This document shows positions 27,164 through 35,753 of a stretch of DNA of 64,000 nt, in pieces. The notes beneath the pieces are model-generated. The model worked only from the letters and a program-made list of their open reading frames with translations, did not search any database and had not been told where the DNA came from. This stretch comes from Calditrichia bacterium (GTDB lineage Bacteria; Calditrichota; Calditrichia; RBG-13-44-9; J075). Where the stretch lies: the NCBI GenBank assembly GCA_020635015.1, contig JACKAP010000002.1, positions 496,001 through 560,000 on the forward strand. The letters are read 5' to 3'. Within the stretch, counting starts at the first letter, position 1. Each line of letters opens with the position of its first letter. The position numbers and the translations under genes were made by a program.

Positions 27164-27330
27164 GCGAAGAGCGAAGAGCGAAGAGCGAAGAGCAAAGAGC
27201 AAAGAGCAAAGAGCAAAGAGCAAAGAGCAAAGAGCAAAGAGCAAAGAGCAAAAAAAAAACAAATATTTATTGTGTGCAAGCAATTTTTCAACAATTTTTG
27301 CCCTCTGCCCTCTGCCCTCTGCCCTCTGCG
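27164..27330. repeat. heptameric tandem repeats in a convergent gap
   Basis: Four GAAGAGC-type and about eight AAAGAGC-type heptamers run from about 27164 to 27250. A second block of GCCCTCT heptamers (about four) lies at 27299-27328. The GAGGGC at the left and GCCCTC at the right are complementary, so the two blocks may pair across the gap between the TonB-receptor and batE 3' ends. Confidence 0.7.
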
Positions 27331-27370
27331 TCTTTCATTCCGCATTCCGAAATCCGCATTCCGAAATCGA

Positions 27371-28150
27371 CTAGATCACTCCCAGGTATGCCTGCCTGAC
27401 CCACCCGGCTTTGCCGTCGGGCAGGCTGATCTTCACCCATTCTCCCCGCTGCTCATCGAGAACGACTTTAGCGCCTTCGTGGAGCAGAAATATATCGGTG
27501 CTGTTTTCGTTGGGCTCGCTGAGCACGTTGATCGAACTGCTCAGCACCACCGCTTCCACCCGGTTTTTGGCAACATGGATATTCGATAGCAGCACATAGG
27601 TGGAAAAGAGGGTCAATATCGCAAAGCCTACCAGCGCATACAGCGTGGCCCTCCGCATCCCGCCGGGACGAAGAAAAAACAGCGCGATCAGTAGCGCAAT
27701 CGCCGTCACATAAAAGACCAGGGTCAGGCGGGCGAGTTGGGAGATGTTCAGGAAGGTCATCATTTGATCCCACCAGGCGAACAGGAAAAATTGCGGAGGC
27801 AGCTCGATGCGGTCTTTCACCTTCAGGTTGGCCAACTGCAAATTTTCGTTGATCTCCCGGTCGTTGGGATTCAGTTTGCGGGCTTTTTCGTAATAGAGAA
27901 CCGCCAGGCCGGTGCGATCCTGCTTGTAATAACAATTGCCCATGTTATAATACACCTGACTGGCTTCGAAGCCGCTATCGACAATCTTGCGGTACCATTC
28001 CAGCGCGGCTTCATAGTTGCCCTCGCGGTAGGCCTGATTGCCCTGCTCAAAAAAATATTTGGTGCCGCTTTGGCCCATCGCAATCCCAAGCAGGCAAAGC
28101 CAGAGCAGAATGACAATTTTGCTGTAGGTACGAAACATAGGGTGTTTCAT
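27371..28150 (-). CDS. batE: BatE-like TPR/SH3 membrane protein
   Basis: 259 residues. Signal peptide, two or three TPR motifs (about 30-110, including YYNMGNCYYKQDRTGLAVLYYEKA), two membrane helices (145-195) and a C-terminal SH3-like domain ending GKAGWVRQAYLGVI. This architecture is that of BatE, the last gene of the Bacteroides aerotolerance operon. The start overlaps the batD stop. SH3 domains of this type bind peptidoglycan or peptide ligands. Confidence 0.85.
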   Translation of the reverse strand: MKHPMFRTYSKIVILLWLCLLGIAMGQSGTKYFFEQGNQAYREGNYEAALEWYRKIVDSGFEASQVYYNMGNCYYKQDRTGLAVLYYEKARKLNPNDREINENLQLANLKVKDRIELPPQFFLFAWWDQMMTFLNISQLARLTLVFYVTAIALLIALFFLRPGGMRRATLYALVGFAILTLFSTYVLLSNIHVAKNRVEAVVLSSSINVLSEPNENSTDIFLLHEGAKVVLDEQRGEWVKISLPDGKAGWVRQAYLGVI

Positions 28151-29982
28151 CAGAGATATTTTCCCAGTTTAGAAAGCATTTCCAGCGCCTGATGATAAAA
28201 TTCGCCTGCTGCCTCCACGGTCATTTCTCCAGGTGCAAAGCGCCGGAAGTCCGCTTCATCGAGGTACTTGAGATATTCATGGATCAGCGGTGCTTCCACT
28301 TTATGGTTGATCAGGATACGTTCCACATCCTCGCGGAGCAGGCCCGCCGCCGCCTGGTTGGTTTTATCCGCCACAAACCCGATCAGCCCCTTCGACACCT
28401 CTCCGTAGAATTCAGCAAATTTTCCCTGGTTCAGATAATGTTCCGCCCCCTTCAACCGCTTGCTGGCCATCTTCTGGGCTTGACGCCGCCGGGCATATTC
28501 AACATTGGTCGACATCTTCTCCAGGTGATTGCGATAGCCGTACGCCAGCGAGAGCATCACCACCGGCAGCACCAGGGTCAGCCAAAACCAGGTGGTCTTG
28601 TACGGCTGGTAACCCACCGGCACCAGGCTGAGATTTTCTTCCTTGATAAAATTGATATCCTTGCCAAGCAGCTTCACCTCGGACTTGGAAAGATAAGGGC
28701 TATTGAGATTGCCCGGCACGCCCTTACCTTCTCCCACCACGATGGTATATTCCGGCGAGCGGAGGGTCTTGTAGCCCGGCACTTGCGGATCGAAATAACT
28801 CACCTCCAGGGGCTTGATGCGGTATTCCCCGGGGGTACGCGGGATGACGACATATTCCAGCTCGCGCACCGCGGAAAAGCGGCTGTTATTGGAAAGATCG
28901 GTGTTGTCGCGGATTTTCGGATCATATACTTCGAAGCTATTGGGAAATTCGAGCCCGATGTTGCCGAGGGATTTGAGGTTGCCGTTGCCGCTCAGGCGGA
29001 TCTTCAGCGAGAGGGCTTCGTTGGCTTCTGCCGTGGTCTTGTCGATGGAAGCGCTCATGCGGAAGTTCCCTACCAGCCCGCTGAAATTGGCTGGCCGGCC
29101 TTCTGTCGGCAGGGGTTTGACAGTGAAGGTGAGGGGGCTGGTGCTCAGCACCTTGCGCACGGTGCGGCCGAGGGGATCATCGAAAAAATTGTCGAACACG
29201 CTGCCGAAAGGATCGCGGCGCCGCCGGCTCTGCTGCACATTCACCGAGAGCTGCATCGGGGTGATGGTCAACTGGCCGGACTTGGTGGGAAACAGCGCCA
29301 CTTTCTTCACTTCGGCAACATTGTATTCCACTCCGTTGACCACCGCTTTACTTACCGGGATATTGGAGGGAATTTCATACTCCTCCACCCAGAAGCCCAC
29401 GGTTTCCGGCTGCTTGAGATAATTCAGATTGCGGATCGGCTGGCGGAAATAGACCTTGAAGCTCAGGTCGAGCGGCTCGTTGACATACACCGAACGTTTG
29501 CTCGGCACCGCCACCATATAGGGCTCGTCCGGCGAGCGCCCGGCATTCCCTCCGGAAGTCTCACTGCGCTGGGCGGTGACGGTGAGGGTAATGGCATTGG
29601 ATTGGAAGGTATTGCCTTTGTGAGTCACCGAAACTGCCGGGATGGTGAACCGGCCGGTGTCTTTGGGCAGCAGTTGCAGCGAATAGGCCCGGCTGGTCGA
29701 TACCGCCCCGTTGACCATGTTAAAGCTGCTCGACTGGCTCGGCCCGCTGAGAACGGTAAAGTTGCTCAGGTCCGGCAGTTCCACATCAGGGAGATTCGAA
29801 GCGGTGCCGCTGATCTCCAACTTGTAGACAAAGGATTCATTTACCGCGACCGGATTACGGTCAATACTGGCGCGGAGCTGCAGGTCCTGCGCCTGCAGGG
29901 GCAGCGTCAAGGCCAGGCCGGCCAGCAAAGCCGGGCAAAGCCAGCGCAGGCGGCCCTTAAGGTTGATGATGGGAAATTTCAT
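28150..29982 (-). CDS. batD: BatD, oxygen-tolerance-type membrane protein
   Basis: 610 residues. Signal peptide, a large periplasmic beta-rich region with repeats such as LRASIDRNPVAVNESFVYKL, then a membrane helix near residue 465 and a C-terminal cytoplasmic helical domain (about 490-610). This matches BatD, the big periplasmic partner of the BatA/BatB VWA proteins. Its start follows the second batC stop by one base. Two further BatD-like proteins occur upstream in the same operon. Confidence 0.9.
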   Translation of the reverse strand: MKFPIINLKGRLRWLCPALLAGLALTLPLQAQDLQLRASIDRNPVAVNESFVYKLEISGTASNLPDVELPDLSNFTVLSGPSQSSSFNMVNGAVSTSRAYSLQLLPKDTGRFTIPAVSVTHKGNTFQSNAITLTVTAQRSETSGGNAGRSPDEPYMVAVPSKRSVYVNEPLDLSFKVYFRQPIRNLNYLKQPETVGFWVEEYEIPSNIPVSKAVVNGVEYNVAEVKKVALFPTKSGQLTITPMQLSVNVQQSRRRRDPFGSVFDNFFDDPLGRTVRKVLSTSPLTFTVKPLPTEGRPANFSGLVGNFRMSASIDKTTAEANEALSLKIRLSGNGNLKSLGNIGLEFPNSFEVYDPKIRDNTDLSNNSRFSAVRELEYVVIPRTPGEYRIKPLEVSYFDPQVPGYKTLRSPEYTIVVGEGKGVPGNLNSPYLSKSEVKLLGKDINFIKEENLSLVPVGYQPYKTTWFWLTLVLPVVMLSLAYGYRNHLEKMSTNVEYARRRQAQKMASKRLKGAEHYLNQGKFAEFYGEVSKGLIGFVADKTNQAAAGLLREDVERILINHKVEAPLIHEYLKYLDEADFRRFAPGEMTVEAAGEFYHQALEMLSKLGKYL

Positions 29983-29983
29983 T

Positions 29984-30511
29984 TTACCAGTCTTTTTCCA
30001 CGGATTTTCTGCCGGTTACCGGCGGTCTCTTTAGCTTCTTATTTTCCTGCTCTTTACTGCGCAGCGCTTGCAGAATACGCTCCGCTTCTTCTTTGGAGAT
30101 TTCTTTCTTCTCATCTTCCCCCAATTGCGGCTGCGGTTGCTGCTCTGCTTCCTGCTCCTGCGGATCCTGTTGCTGCTGATCTTGTTGCTGTTGCTGATCC
30201 TGCTGCTGCTCCTGCTGATCCTGTTGCTGCTGATCTTGTTGTTGCTGATCCTGTTGCTGCTGATCTTGTTGTTGTTGCTGCTGCTGTTGCTGCTGTTGCT
30301 GTTTTTCCTGCTCCTCCTGCAGTTTCTCCATCAGCGCCTGCAGCTTGGGGTTGCCCGGATCAAGCTGTAAGCCTCGCTCCACGGCGGCGATGGCGTCTCC
30401 CAGCCGGGCATCGATATAAAGCTGTGCCCCCTGATGGTAATAGCCCTCGGCTGTCTGGGCAACAAGGCCGCCCCCCAGCAACAACAGCAGCACAAGCATT
30501 CGCGCCATCAC
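29984..30511 (-). CDS. batC: BatC-like TPR protein with long glutamine tract
   Basis: 175 residues. Signal peptide (LVLLLLLGGGLVAQ), a single TPR pair (YYHQGAQLYIDARLGDAI), then about 55 residues of glutamine broken by periodic Asp (DQQQQ units), then KEISKEEAERILQALRSKEQ and the ending KSVEKDW. The last two segments match the C-terminus of Bacteroides BatC. Starts as an ATGA overlap with the gene upstream, so it appears to be a duplicated or split batC. The tract makes its length prone to slippage. Confidence 0.8.
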   Translation of the reverse strand: MMARMLVLLLLLGGGLVAQTAEGYYHQGAQLYIDARLGDAIAAVERGLQLDPGNPKLQALMEKLQEEQEKQQQQQQQQQQQQDQQQQDQQQQDQQQQDQQEQQQDQQQQQDQQQQDPQEQEAEQQPQPQLGEDEKKEISKEEAERILQALRSKEQENKKLKRPPVTGRKSVEKDW

Positions 30512-31164
30512 GTCCCCTCCTCAATATCGACCACATCCTTGATACGTTGAATAAAATCCTGGAACGCCGCCACCGTTTCATCCGCCTGCAATCCCTGGAT
30601 CATCATGTTGTAGGCCCGCTGGTAGAAGCGCTGGGCAACCATGATCTCCGCTTGTGCTTTGAGCTGTTTGGCATATTCCGAGGGTTCGATCTTTTTCTGC
30701 TGCTGATCCTGCTGTTGCTGCTGCTGTTTATCAGCCATCTCTTTCAGCCGGGCCCGCACCAGTTCCAGATTGTGCTTGGCTGCCTGGTCTTCCGGATCGA
30801 TATCCAGGGCTTTTTTATAAGCCTCCACCGCCTCCTGGTATTTCTCCAGACGATAATACGCATTCCCCTGATTGAAGTAGGCATTCTCCTGCTGGCGGAT
30901 ATCACGGGTCATCAGGGATTTCTCAAACGCCGCGGCGGCATCTTCATAGCGCTCTTTTTTGTAGAGCGCCGAGCCGAGATTGAACTGCAGCTGCGGATTT
31001 TCCGGATCTTCATCTACCGCGGCCTGGAAATAACTCAATGCTTCATCCCAGCGCTCATTCTGATAGGCCTCCACCCCCTTTTTCAGCTTTGCGTCGTTGC
31101 CGGCGGCAGCGAGGGGGAAAGCCGATATCAAGATGATCAAAACGATTTGTTTGAAAAAAGTCAT
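30508..31164 (-). CDS. batC: BatC-like TPR protein
   Basis: 218 residues. Signal peptide, then three TPR motifs (about 25-145, for example LQFNLGSALYKKERYEDAAAAF and YFNQGNAYYRLEKYQEAVEAY), a short Gln run and a helical C-terminus. Periplasmic TPR partner of the BatA/BatB membrane proteins. Paired with the following Gln-rich TPR gene. It lies 140 bases after batB, with a hairpin-like GACGCGGAGCG repeat in between. Confidence 0.8.
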   Translation of the reverse strand: MTFFKQIVLIILISAFPLAAAGNDAKLKKGVEAYQNERWDEALSYFQAAVDEDPENPQLQFNLGSALYKKERYEDAAAAFEKSLMTRDIRQQENAYFNQGNAYYRLEKYQEAVEAYKKALDIDPEDQAAKHNLELVRARLKEMADKQQQQQQDQQQKKIEPSEYAKQLKAQAEIMVAQRFYQRAYNMMIQGLQADETVAAFQDFIQRIKDVVDIEEGT

Positions 31165-31187
31165 GATGTTATCATATTTTTTGCTGA

Positions 31188-31240
31188 TGTGACGCGGAGC
31201 GCCACGAATTTCATTCGACGCGGAGCGTCGAACGAGAACT
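31188..31240. repeat. small hairpin unit repeat between batB and batC
   Basis: GACGCGGAGCG occurs twice; the second copy, CGACGCGGAGCGTCG, is a clean 6-bp stem with a 3-base loop. The style (short stem, GGA/GAA loop) recalls the units of the 35581-35753 array. Confidence 0.45.
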
Positions 31241-31304
31241 TAATAACCATCAAAAATCGGGTTAAAAACTTTGTCTGTTTTTCCCCATCACCCCATTCAC
31301 CCAT

Positions 31305-32354
31305 TCACGCCTTTTCCTCTACCTCCGCTGCTTCAGCAGCACGCACCTGTCTAATTCTTCGCCGCTCACTCAATAAAGTTTCCAGCGTCAGCAAAATCAA
31401 GGCGATTGCCAGAAAAATCTGGAAGCGGTTCTCGAACTGGGTGAATTCTCGGGCGGAGAGCTCTTTTTTGTCCATGCCGTAGATCTCATCATAAATTTTA
31501 TCCAGCTCATCCTGGCCGGTGGAGGCAATGTGGAACTTGCCGCCGGTCTCGGCGGCGATCTTTTCCAGGGTGGTGATATCCAGCCGGGTGGTGATGATCT
31601 GGCCGCTGCGATCACGTTTGTAGCCGACATTGTTGCCGTTTTTATCGAACTCCGGAATCGGGGCGCCGTTGGGGGAGCCGGTCCCGACGGTATAGATGAC
31701 CACGCCTTCTTTCGCGGCTTCCCGGGCGGCTTCCAGGGGATCGCCTTCATGATCCTCCCCGTCGGTGATGATGATCAGCGCCTTGTGATTGCGTTCGGTA
31801 TCGACAAAAGATTTCCGGGCGGTTTCGATCGCCACCGAGATGGCGGTGCCCGGCTGAGGCACGGCGCCGATATCCAGATCGTTTAAGAACAGTCGGGCTG
31901 CGCCGTAGTCGAGGGTCAGCGGGCATTGCACAAACGCCAGACCGGAGAAGGCGATCAGCCCCACCCGGTCGCCCTGCAGTCGCTCTATAAAACCGGCGAT
32001 TTCGTGCTTGGCCTTAGCAAAACGGTTGGGCGCGATGTCTTCCGCCAGCATGCTTTTGGAAACGTCCAACGCGACGAAGATGTCGATCCCTTCCCGCTTG
32101 ACCTCTTCCAGGCGGGTGCCGATCTGGGGATCGGTCAATCCCAGCACCAGCACGCTGTAGCCCAGCAGGATCAGGACCACCTTCCATACCTGCTTGCGGC
32201 GGCTGACGCTGTCGGTCAGGCGGGCGATCAGCGCCTCATCCCCCAGCCGTCCGAGCAGCCGCTTCTTATGGCGAAACACTGCCCAAAAGAAAACCACCAG
32301 CAGCGGCAGTAGCCAGTAGAGATGAAAAAATTGTGGATTTCCGAAGCGTAGCAA
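31305..32354 (-). CDS. batB: BatB, VWA-domain membrane protein
   Basis: 349 residues from a TTG at 32354: GAGAGG lies seven bases upstream and the protein then begins LRFGNPQFFHLYWLL, matching the start of BatA. A longer GTG frame to 32402 has no ribosome site. Two N-terminal helices, a VWA domain with the metal-site motif DVSKSM and TDGEDHEGD, and one C-terminal helix. Partner of BatA in a MoxR-associated inner-membrane complex. Confidence 0.9.
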   Translation of the reverse strand: MLRFGNPQFFHLYWLLPLLVVFFWAVFRHKKRLLGRLGDEALIARLTDSVSRRKQVWKVVLILLGYSVLVLGLTDPQIGTRLEEVKREGIDIFVALDVSKSMLAEDIAPNRFAKAKHEIAGFIERLQGDRVGLIAFSGLAFVQCPLTLDYGAARLFLNDLDIGAVPQPGTAISVAIETARKSFVDTERNHKALIIITDGEDHEGDPLEAAREAAKEGVVIYTVGTGSPNGAPIPEFDKNGNNVGYKRDRSGQIITTRLDITTLEKIAAETGGKFHIASTGQDELDKIYDEIYGMDKKELSAREFTQFENRFQIFLAIALILLTLETLLSERRRIRQVRAAEAAEVEEKA

Positions 32355-32391
32355 GATTAAACCTCTCTCATCAGGTGCGCTTGATGGCACG

Positions 32392-32504
32392 CAGATTTTC
32401 ACAGATTAGACAGATTTTCACAGATAAATCTTTTTCTGCCACAGAGACACAGAGATCACTGAGAACTGCGACTGACAACTGATAACTGAAAACTGACAAC
32501 TGCC
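32392..32504. repeat. mixed repeats in the batA-batB gap
   Basis: CAGATTTTCACAGAT is repeated at 32392-32406 and 32411-32425. A CACAGAG-family fragment follows near 32439, then five AACTGAN heptamers at 32464-32504, the same heptamer family as at 4554-4588. Confidence 0.65.
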
Positions 32505-32508
32505 ATTC

Positions 32509-33504
32509 CTACGGCAGTTTCCGCAGATAAGTATTCCCCAGCAGCAGTTCCACCACCAGCAGCAGCAATCCTGCGCCAGCATAATATATAAACAGCTCGG
32601 TATAAGTGGTAAATTCTTTCACTTCGATCCGGGTTTTCTCCAGTTGATCGATCTGCTGGTAGATCTCCCGGAGCTTATCGGTATTGGTGGCGCGGAAATA
32701 CTGCCCCCCGGTGGTGGCAGCGATGCGCTTGAGCAGGTCTTCATCGATCGACACCGGCACCTGGATGTAGCGCTTGCCGAACAGGGGATCCACCCGCGGT
32801 ACCGGCGCGGTGCCCCGCGAGCCCACCCCGACGGTATAGGTGCGGATATCGAAGGTCTGGGCCACCTGGGCGGCGGTAATCGGGTCCACTTCCCCGGCAT
32901 TGTTCTCCCCGTCGGTCAGCAGGATGATCACCTTGCTCTGCGCCCGGCTGTTCTTCAGGCGGTCTACCGCGGTGGCCAGCCCGTTGCCGATGGCGGTGCC
33001 GTCCCATTCATTGCCGGCAATGTCGGTCTGCTCCAGGATCTGCACCAGCACCCCGTAATCGAGGGTCAGAGGGCACTGACTGAAAGCCTCTCCGCCAAAG
33101 ATCACCAGCCCGATCGGATCGTTGCGCCGGCCCTCGATAAACTCCCGCGCCACCTCTTTGGCCGCGCCGAGGCGGTTCTCCGGTTTGAAATCCTCCGCCA
33201 GCATCGAGCTGCTCACATCCAGCACCATCACGATGTCGATCCCCTCGGTAATCACCTCATCCTGACGGCTGCCCGACTGGGGACGGGCCAATCCCAGGAT
33301 CAGCAGGGCCAGCACCCCGAGACGCAACATCGGAAACAGCCGGCGCAAGCGCTGCCGGAAGGAGACCGGCACGTTCTTCAGGTGCTTCAGGGTGGAGAAC
33401 TTCATCTGTCCTCCCAATCGTCCCCGGCGACGCCAGAACATCACCGCCAGCAGGGGAAGCAGGAGCAGTAAAAACAGGTACTCGGGATTGGCAAATCGGA
33501 ACAT
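32509..33504 (-). CDS. batA: BatA, VWA-domain membrane protein
   Basis: 331 residues. N-terminal helices (EYLFLLLLLPLLAVMFW and LRLGVLALLILGL), VWA domain with MIDAS DVSSSM, a threonine in WDGTAIG and TDGENNAGE, and one C-terminal helix. The metal site faces the periplasm if topology follows known family members. Starts 12 bases after the upstream BatD-like gene. Mid-operon position beside batB, batC and moxR is the standard Bat layout. Confidence 0.93.
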   Translation of the reverse strand: MFRFANPEYLFLLLLLPLLAVMFWRRRGRLGGQMKFSTLKHLKNVPVSFRQRLRRLFPMLRLGVLALLILGLARPQSGSRQDEVITEGIDIVMVLDVSSSMLAEDFKPENRLGAAKEVAREFIEGRRNDPIGLVIFGGEAFSQCPLTLDYGVLVQILEQTDIAGNEWDGTAIGNGLATAVDRLKNSRAQSKVIILLTDGENNAGEVDPITAAQVAQTFDIRTYTVGVGSRGTAPVPRVDPLFGKRYIQVPVSIDEDLLKRIAATTGGQYFRATNTDKLREIYQQIDQLEKTRIEVKEFTTYTELFIYYAGAGLLLLVVELLLGNTYLRKLP

Positions 33505-33516
33505 GCGCTGCTCAAC

Positions 33517-34494
33517 TCAACTTGTCGGTTTTTCTTCAATTTCAGCGGTTTCTTTTTCTACCGCTGTGAATTCCAGTTTGGTGGCCTCGATGAACTTTTC
33601 CGCCAGCCGCACCGTGGCGTCTGCTCCCTTGCTCCCGGGGCGGTATTTGGCAAACTTCACCAGGTCGCAATTTTGCAGCGCCTTCTGGGCAAAATCGATC
33701 TCCACCGGCGCCAGTTCGGCCTCCCGCAGAGAGGCGATAATCTCGGAGGTAGTCTCCTCCATGGCATTGATAAAGTAGCGCCCTTCGAGATAACGGCGCA
33801 GGATATCCGAGAGTTCGGAATAGAACTGCTTCTCCTCTCCCGCCGCCAGGAGATTTTTCCCCAGCAGCGCCGCCAGGGCCTCCCGGGCGATCTCGTGCGC
33901 CGGGCGGATCACCGTCTTGCGGAATACCGGCCCTCCTTCCCGGCTCTTGCGGTACCACCAATAAGCAAATCCCAGCCCTCCCAGCAGCAGTAACACGGCA
34001 AGGGTAATCAGCCCCATCCGCAGATAATCGACCGGCAGCAGAAAGGGCGGGCGGATATCGACAATGTCGGCATTGGGATCGTTCAGGATGCTTTTGGCGT
34101 AGATCTCCAGCGGTTCGGAATAGATGAACTGGTACTGCCCGCTGCTGTCGCCGCTCAGGAAGGCGATCGGGAAGGGCGGGATCACGAAGCGGCCGGTGTC
34201 ATAGACCGAGATCACATAATCGAACTGCTCGATGATCCGGCCGTCCTTTTCCTGCGGCTCATGCACCAAGTAATCCTTCACCTCAAAGGCTCCGAGGTTG
34301 GTGCCTTTGCCCGGATCATGCACCTCCAGATCGCTGCGGCGGTCGATGGTCAGGCTATAGGTCACCCGGTCGCCGATGGTGATGACCGAATGATCCACCG
34401 CGGCTGTGACCTCGATCAGCTCCTGCCCCAGGACGGAGTACGCGGTGCTCAGCGAGAGGCATATAAAGAAAATGTAATGCGTAAACCTGTTCAT
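33517..34494 (-). CDS. BatD-like membrane protein (second copy)
   Basis: 325 residues. Signal peptide (cleavage after VLGQ), a beta-rich periplasmic domain (about 25-160, VTAAVDHSVITIGDRVTYSL), one membrane helix (175-195, LITLAVLLLLGGLGFAYWW) and a cytoplasmic helical domain of about 115 residues. The layout is a short BatD: beta domain, helix, helical tail. Similar small proteins sit between DUF58 and BatA genes in many FCB operons. No enzyme motif seen. Confidence 0.75.
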   Translation of the reverse strand: MNRFTHYIFFICLSLSTAYSVLGQELIEVTAAVDHSVITIGDRVTYSLTIDRRSDLEVHDPGKGTNLGAFEVKDYLVHEPQEKDGRIIEQFDYVISVYDTGRFVIPPFPIAFLSGDSSGQYQFIYSEPLEIYAKSILNDPNADIVDIRPPFLLPVDYLRMGLITLAVLLLLGGLGFAYWWYRKSREGGPVFRKTVIRPAHEIAREALAALLGKNLLAAGEEKQFYSELSDILRRYLEGRYFINAMEETTSEIIASLREAELAPVEIDFAQKALQNCDLVKFAKYRPGSKGADATVRLAEKFIEATKLEFTAVEKETAEIEEKPTS

Positions 34495-34513
34495 AACCCT
34501 CGATAATGCTCAG

Positions 34514-34573
34514 TGCTTAATGGTAAATGCTCAATGGTAAATAAATTGAGCATTGAGCATTTACCATTAAGCA
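34514..34573. repeat. perfect 23-bp inverted repeat inside the Bat operon
   Basis: Arms 34514-34536 and 34551-34573 are exact reverse complements with a 14-base loop. The arms are heptameric (AATGGTA, AATGCTT, AATGGTA, AATGCTC). It lies between the DUF58 stop and the next gene, so it may attenuate or stabilise the operon transcript. Confidence 0.7.
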
Positions 34574-34586
34574 TTTACCATTTATT

Positions 34587-35486
34587 TTACCTAAAACGTC
34601 TCGCCCGCATCCGGAAAAACTTGGTCAGGGGGCGCACGTACGATTCATTGGTATAGATATCAATAAAATCCATGCCGATCGATTTAAAAAAGCGTTCCAG
34701 TTTTTGTTTGGATTTGGCGGCATTCTCGCTAGCCGACTGGCGGATGGCCGACACCGCGGTATCCACCAGCAGCACCTCGCCGGTCTCCAGATCTTCCAAC
34801 TCGATCAACCCCACCGCCGGCAGTTTCTCCTCCAGGGGATCAACGATGCGGATTCCCACCAGATCGTGGCGCTTGTTGGCAATCTGCAGATCTTTCTCAA
34901 ATCCCTCCGCCAGGAAGTCGCTGATCAGGAACACCGTGGCGCGGCGCTTGACGATCTGGTTGAGGTATTCCAGGGCGACGGCGATGTCGGTCTGGATGGA
35001 GCGCGGATTTCCGGCGCTTACTTCATCTTCCGCAAACAGCAGTTCGCGGATCACCCGCAGGATGTGCTGGCGGCCCTTCCGCGGCGGCACAAATTTTTCG
35101 ATGCGGTCGCTGAAGATGATCAGTCCCACCTTGTCGTTGTTCTTCAGCGCCGAGGAGGCCAGCAGTGCGGCGATCTCGGTGGCCACATCGCCCTTCACCT
35201 GACCGCGGGTGCCGAAGATCTCCGAGGCGCTGCAATCGAATAGGATCATCACCGTCAGCTCCCGCTCCTCGTCGAACATCTTGACGAAGGGCTGGCTCAT
35301 CCGGGCGGAGACGTTCCAGTCGATATTGCGCACATCATCACCGTAGCGGTATTCCCGCACCTCGGCAAACTCCATCCCCCGCCCCTTGAACACCGAGTGG
35401 TATTCCCCGGCAAACACCTCGTTCACCACCCCGCGGATGTTGATCTCGATCTGGCGGACTTTTTTGAGAAGTTCTTTAGTTTCCAT
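34587..35486 (-). CDS. DUF58 protein, MoxR-associated
   Basis: 299 residues, soluble, no signal peptide. The DUF58 signature EYRYGDDVRNIDWNVSARM is present, followed by FVKMFDEERELTVMILFDCSASE. The second half is a degenerate VWA-like fold (DCSAS replaces DxSxS). DUF58 genes almost always sit after moxR and before BatA/B-type genes, as here. Function unknown; thought to help MoxR act on a partner protein. Confidence 0.92.
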   Translation of the reverse strand: METKELLKKVRQIEINIRGVVNEVFAGEYHSVFKGRGMEFAEVREYRYGDDVRNIDWNVSARMSQPFVKMFDEERELTVMILFDCSASEIFGTRGQVKGDVATEIAALLASSALKNNDKVGLIIFSDRIEKFVPPRKGRQHILRVIRELLFAEDEVSAGNPRSIQTDIAVALEYLNQIVKRRATVFLISDFLAEGFEKDLQIANKRHDLVGIRIVDPLEEKLPAVGLIELEDLETGEVLLVDTAVSAIRQSASENAAKSKQKLERFFKSIGMDFIDIYTNESYVRPLTKFFRMRARRFR

Positions 35487-35580
35487 TATTCAATTTCGGA
35501 TTTCGGATTTTTTTCAGCCACGAATGTTCACGAATGAAATACGATATACACGAATACATCCAACGACCAACAACCAGGAA

Positions 35581-35753
35581 CGTGAGCGCAGCGAACAAAC
35601 ATCGTCTGCGAAGCAGACAAATATCGCGAGCGCCAGCGAGCAAATATCGTGAGCGAAGCGAACAAACATCGCGAGCGCCAGCGAGCAAATATCGTGAGCG
35701 AAGCGAACAAACAACGTCTGCGAAGCAGACAAACATCGCGAGCGCCAGCGAGC
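35581..35753. repeat. tandem array of eight short hairpins between moxR and DUF58
   Basis: Eight palindromic units of 15-16 bases alternate with 7-base spacers AAACATC, AAATATC or AAACAAC. Unit types: A GTGAGCGAAGCGAAC, B GTCTGCGAAGCAGAC, C GCGAGCGCCAGCGAGC. Order on plus: A B C A C A B C, at 35582, 35604, 35626, 35649, 35671, 35694, 35716 and 35738. The first A unit has one base changed. The array starts right at the moxR stop codon and would be transcribed as a run of eight stem-loops. It is not a CRISPR: spacers are 7 bases and almost constant. Confidence 0.9.

Noticed and set aside
28192..31482. A 1096-codon open frame on the plus strand over the Bat genes
   Set aside because: It lies opposite well-supported batE, batD and batC genes, is rich in Leu/Ala from the complement of glutamine codons, and lacks recognisable domains.
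35476..35736. Short minus-strand frames encoding repeated peptides in the hairpin array
   Set aside because: The peptides merely reflect the DNA repeat read in different frames; all three frames are open and none has a ribosome site.
35581..35753. CRISPR array
   Set aside because: Units are palindromes of several kinds with 7-base constant spacers, and no cas genes are present.
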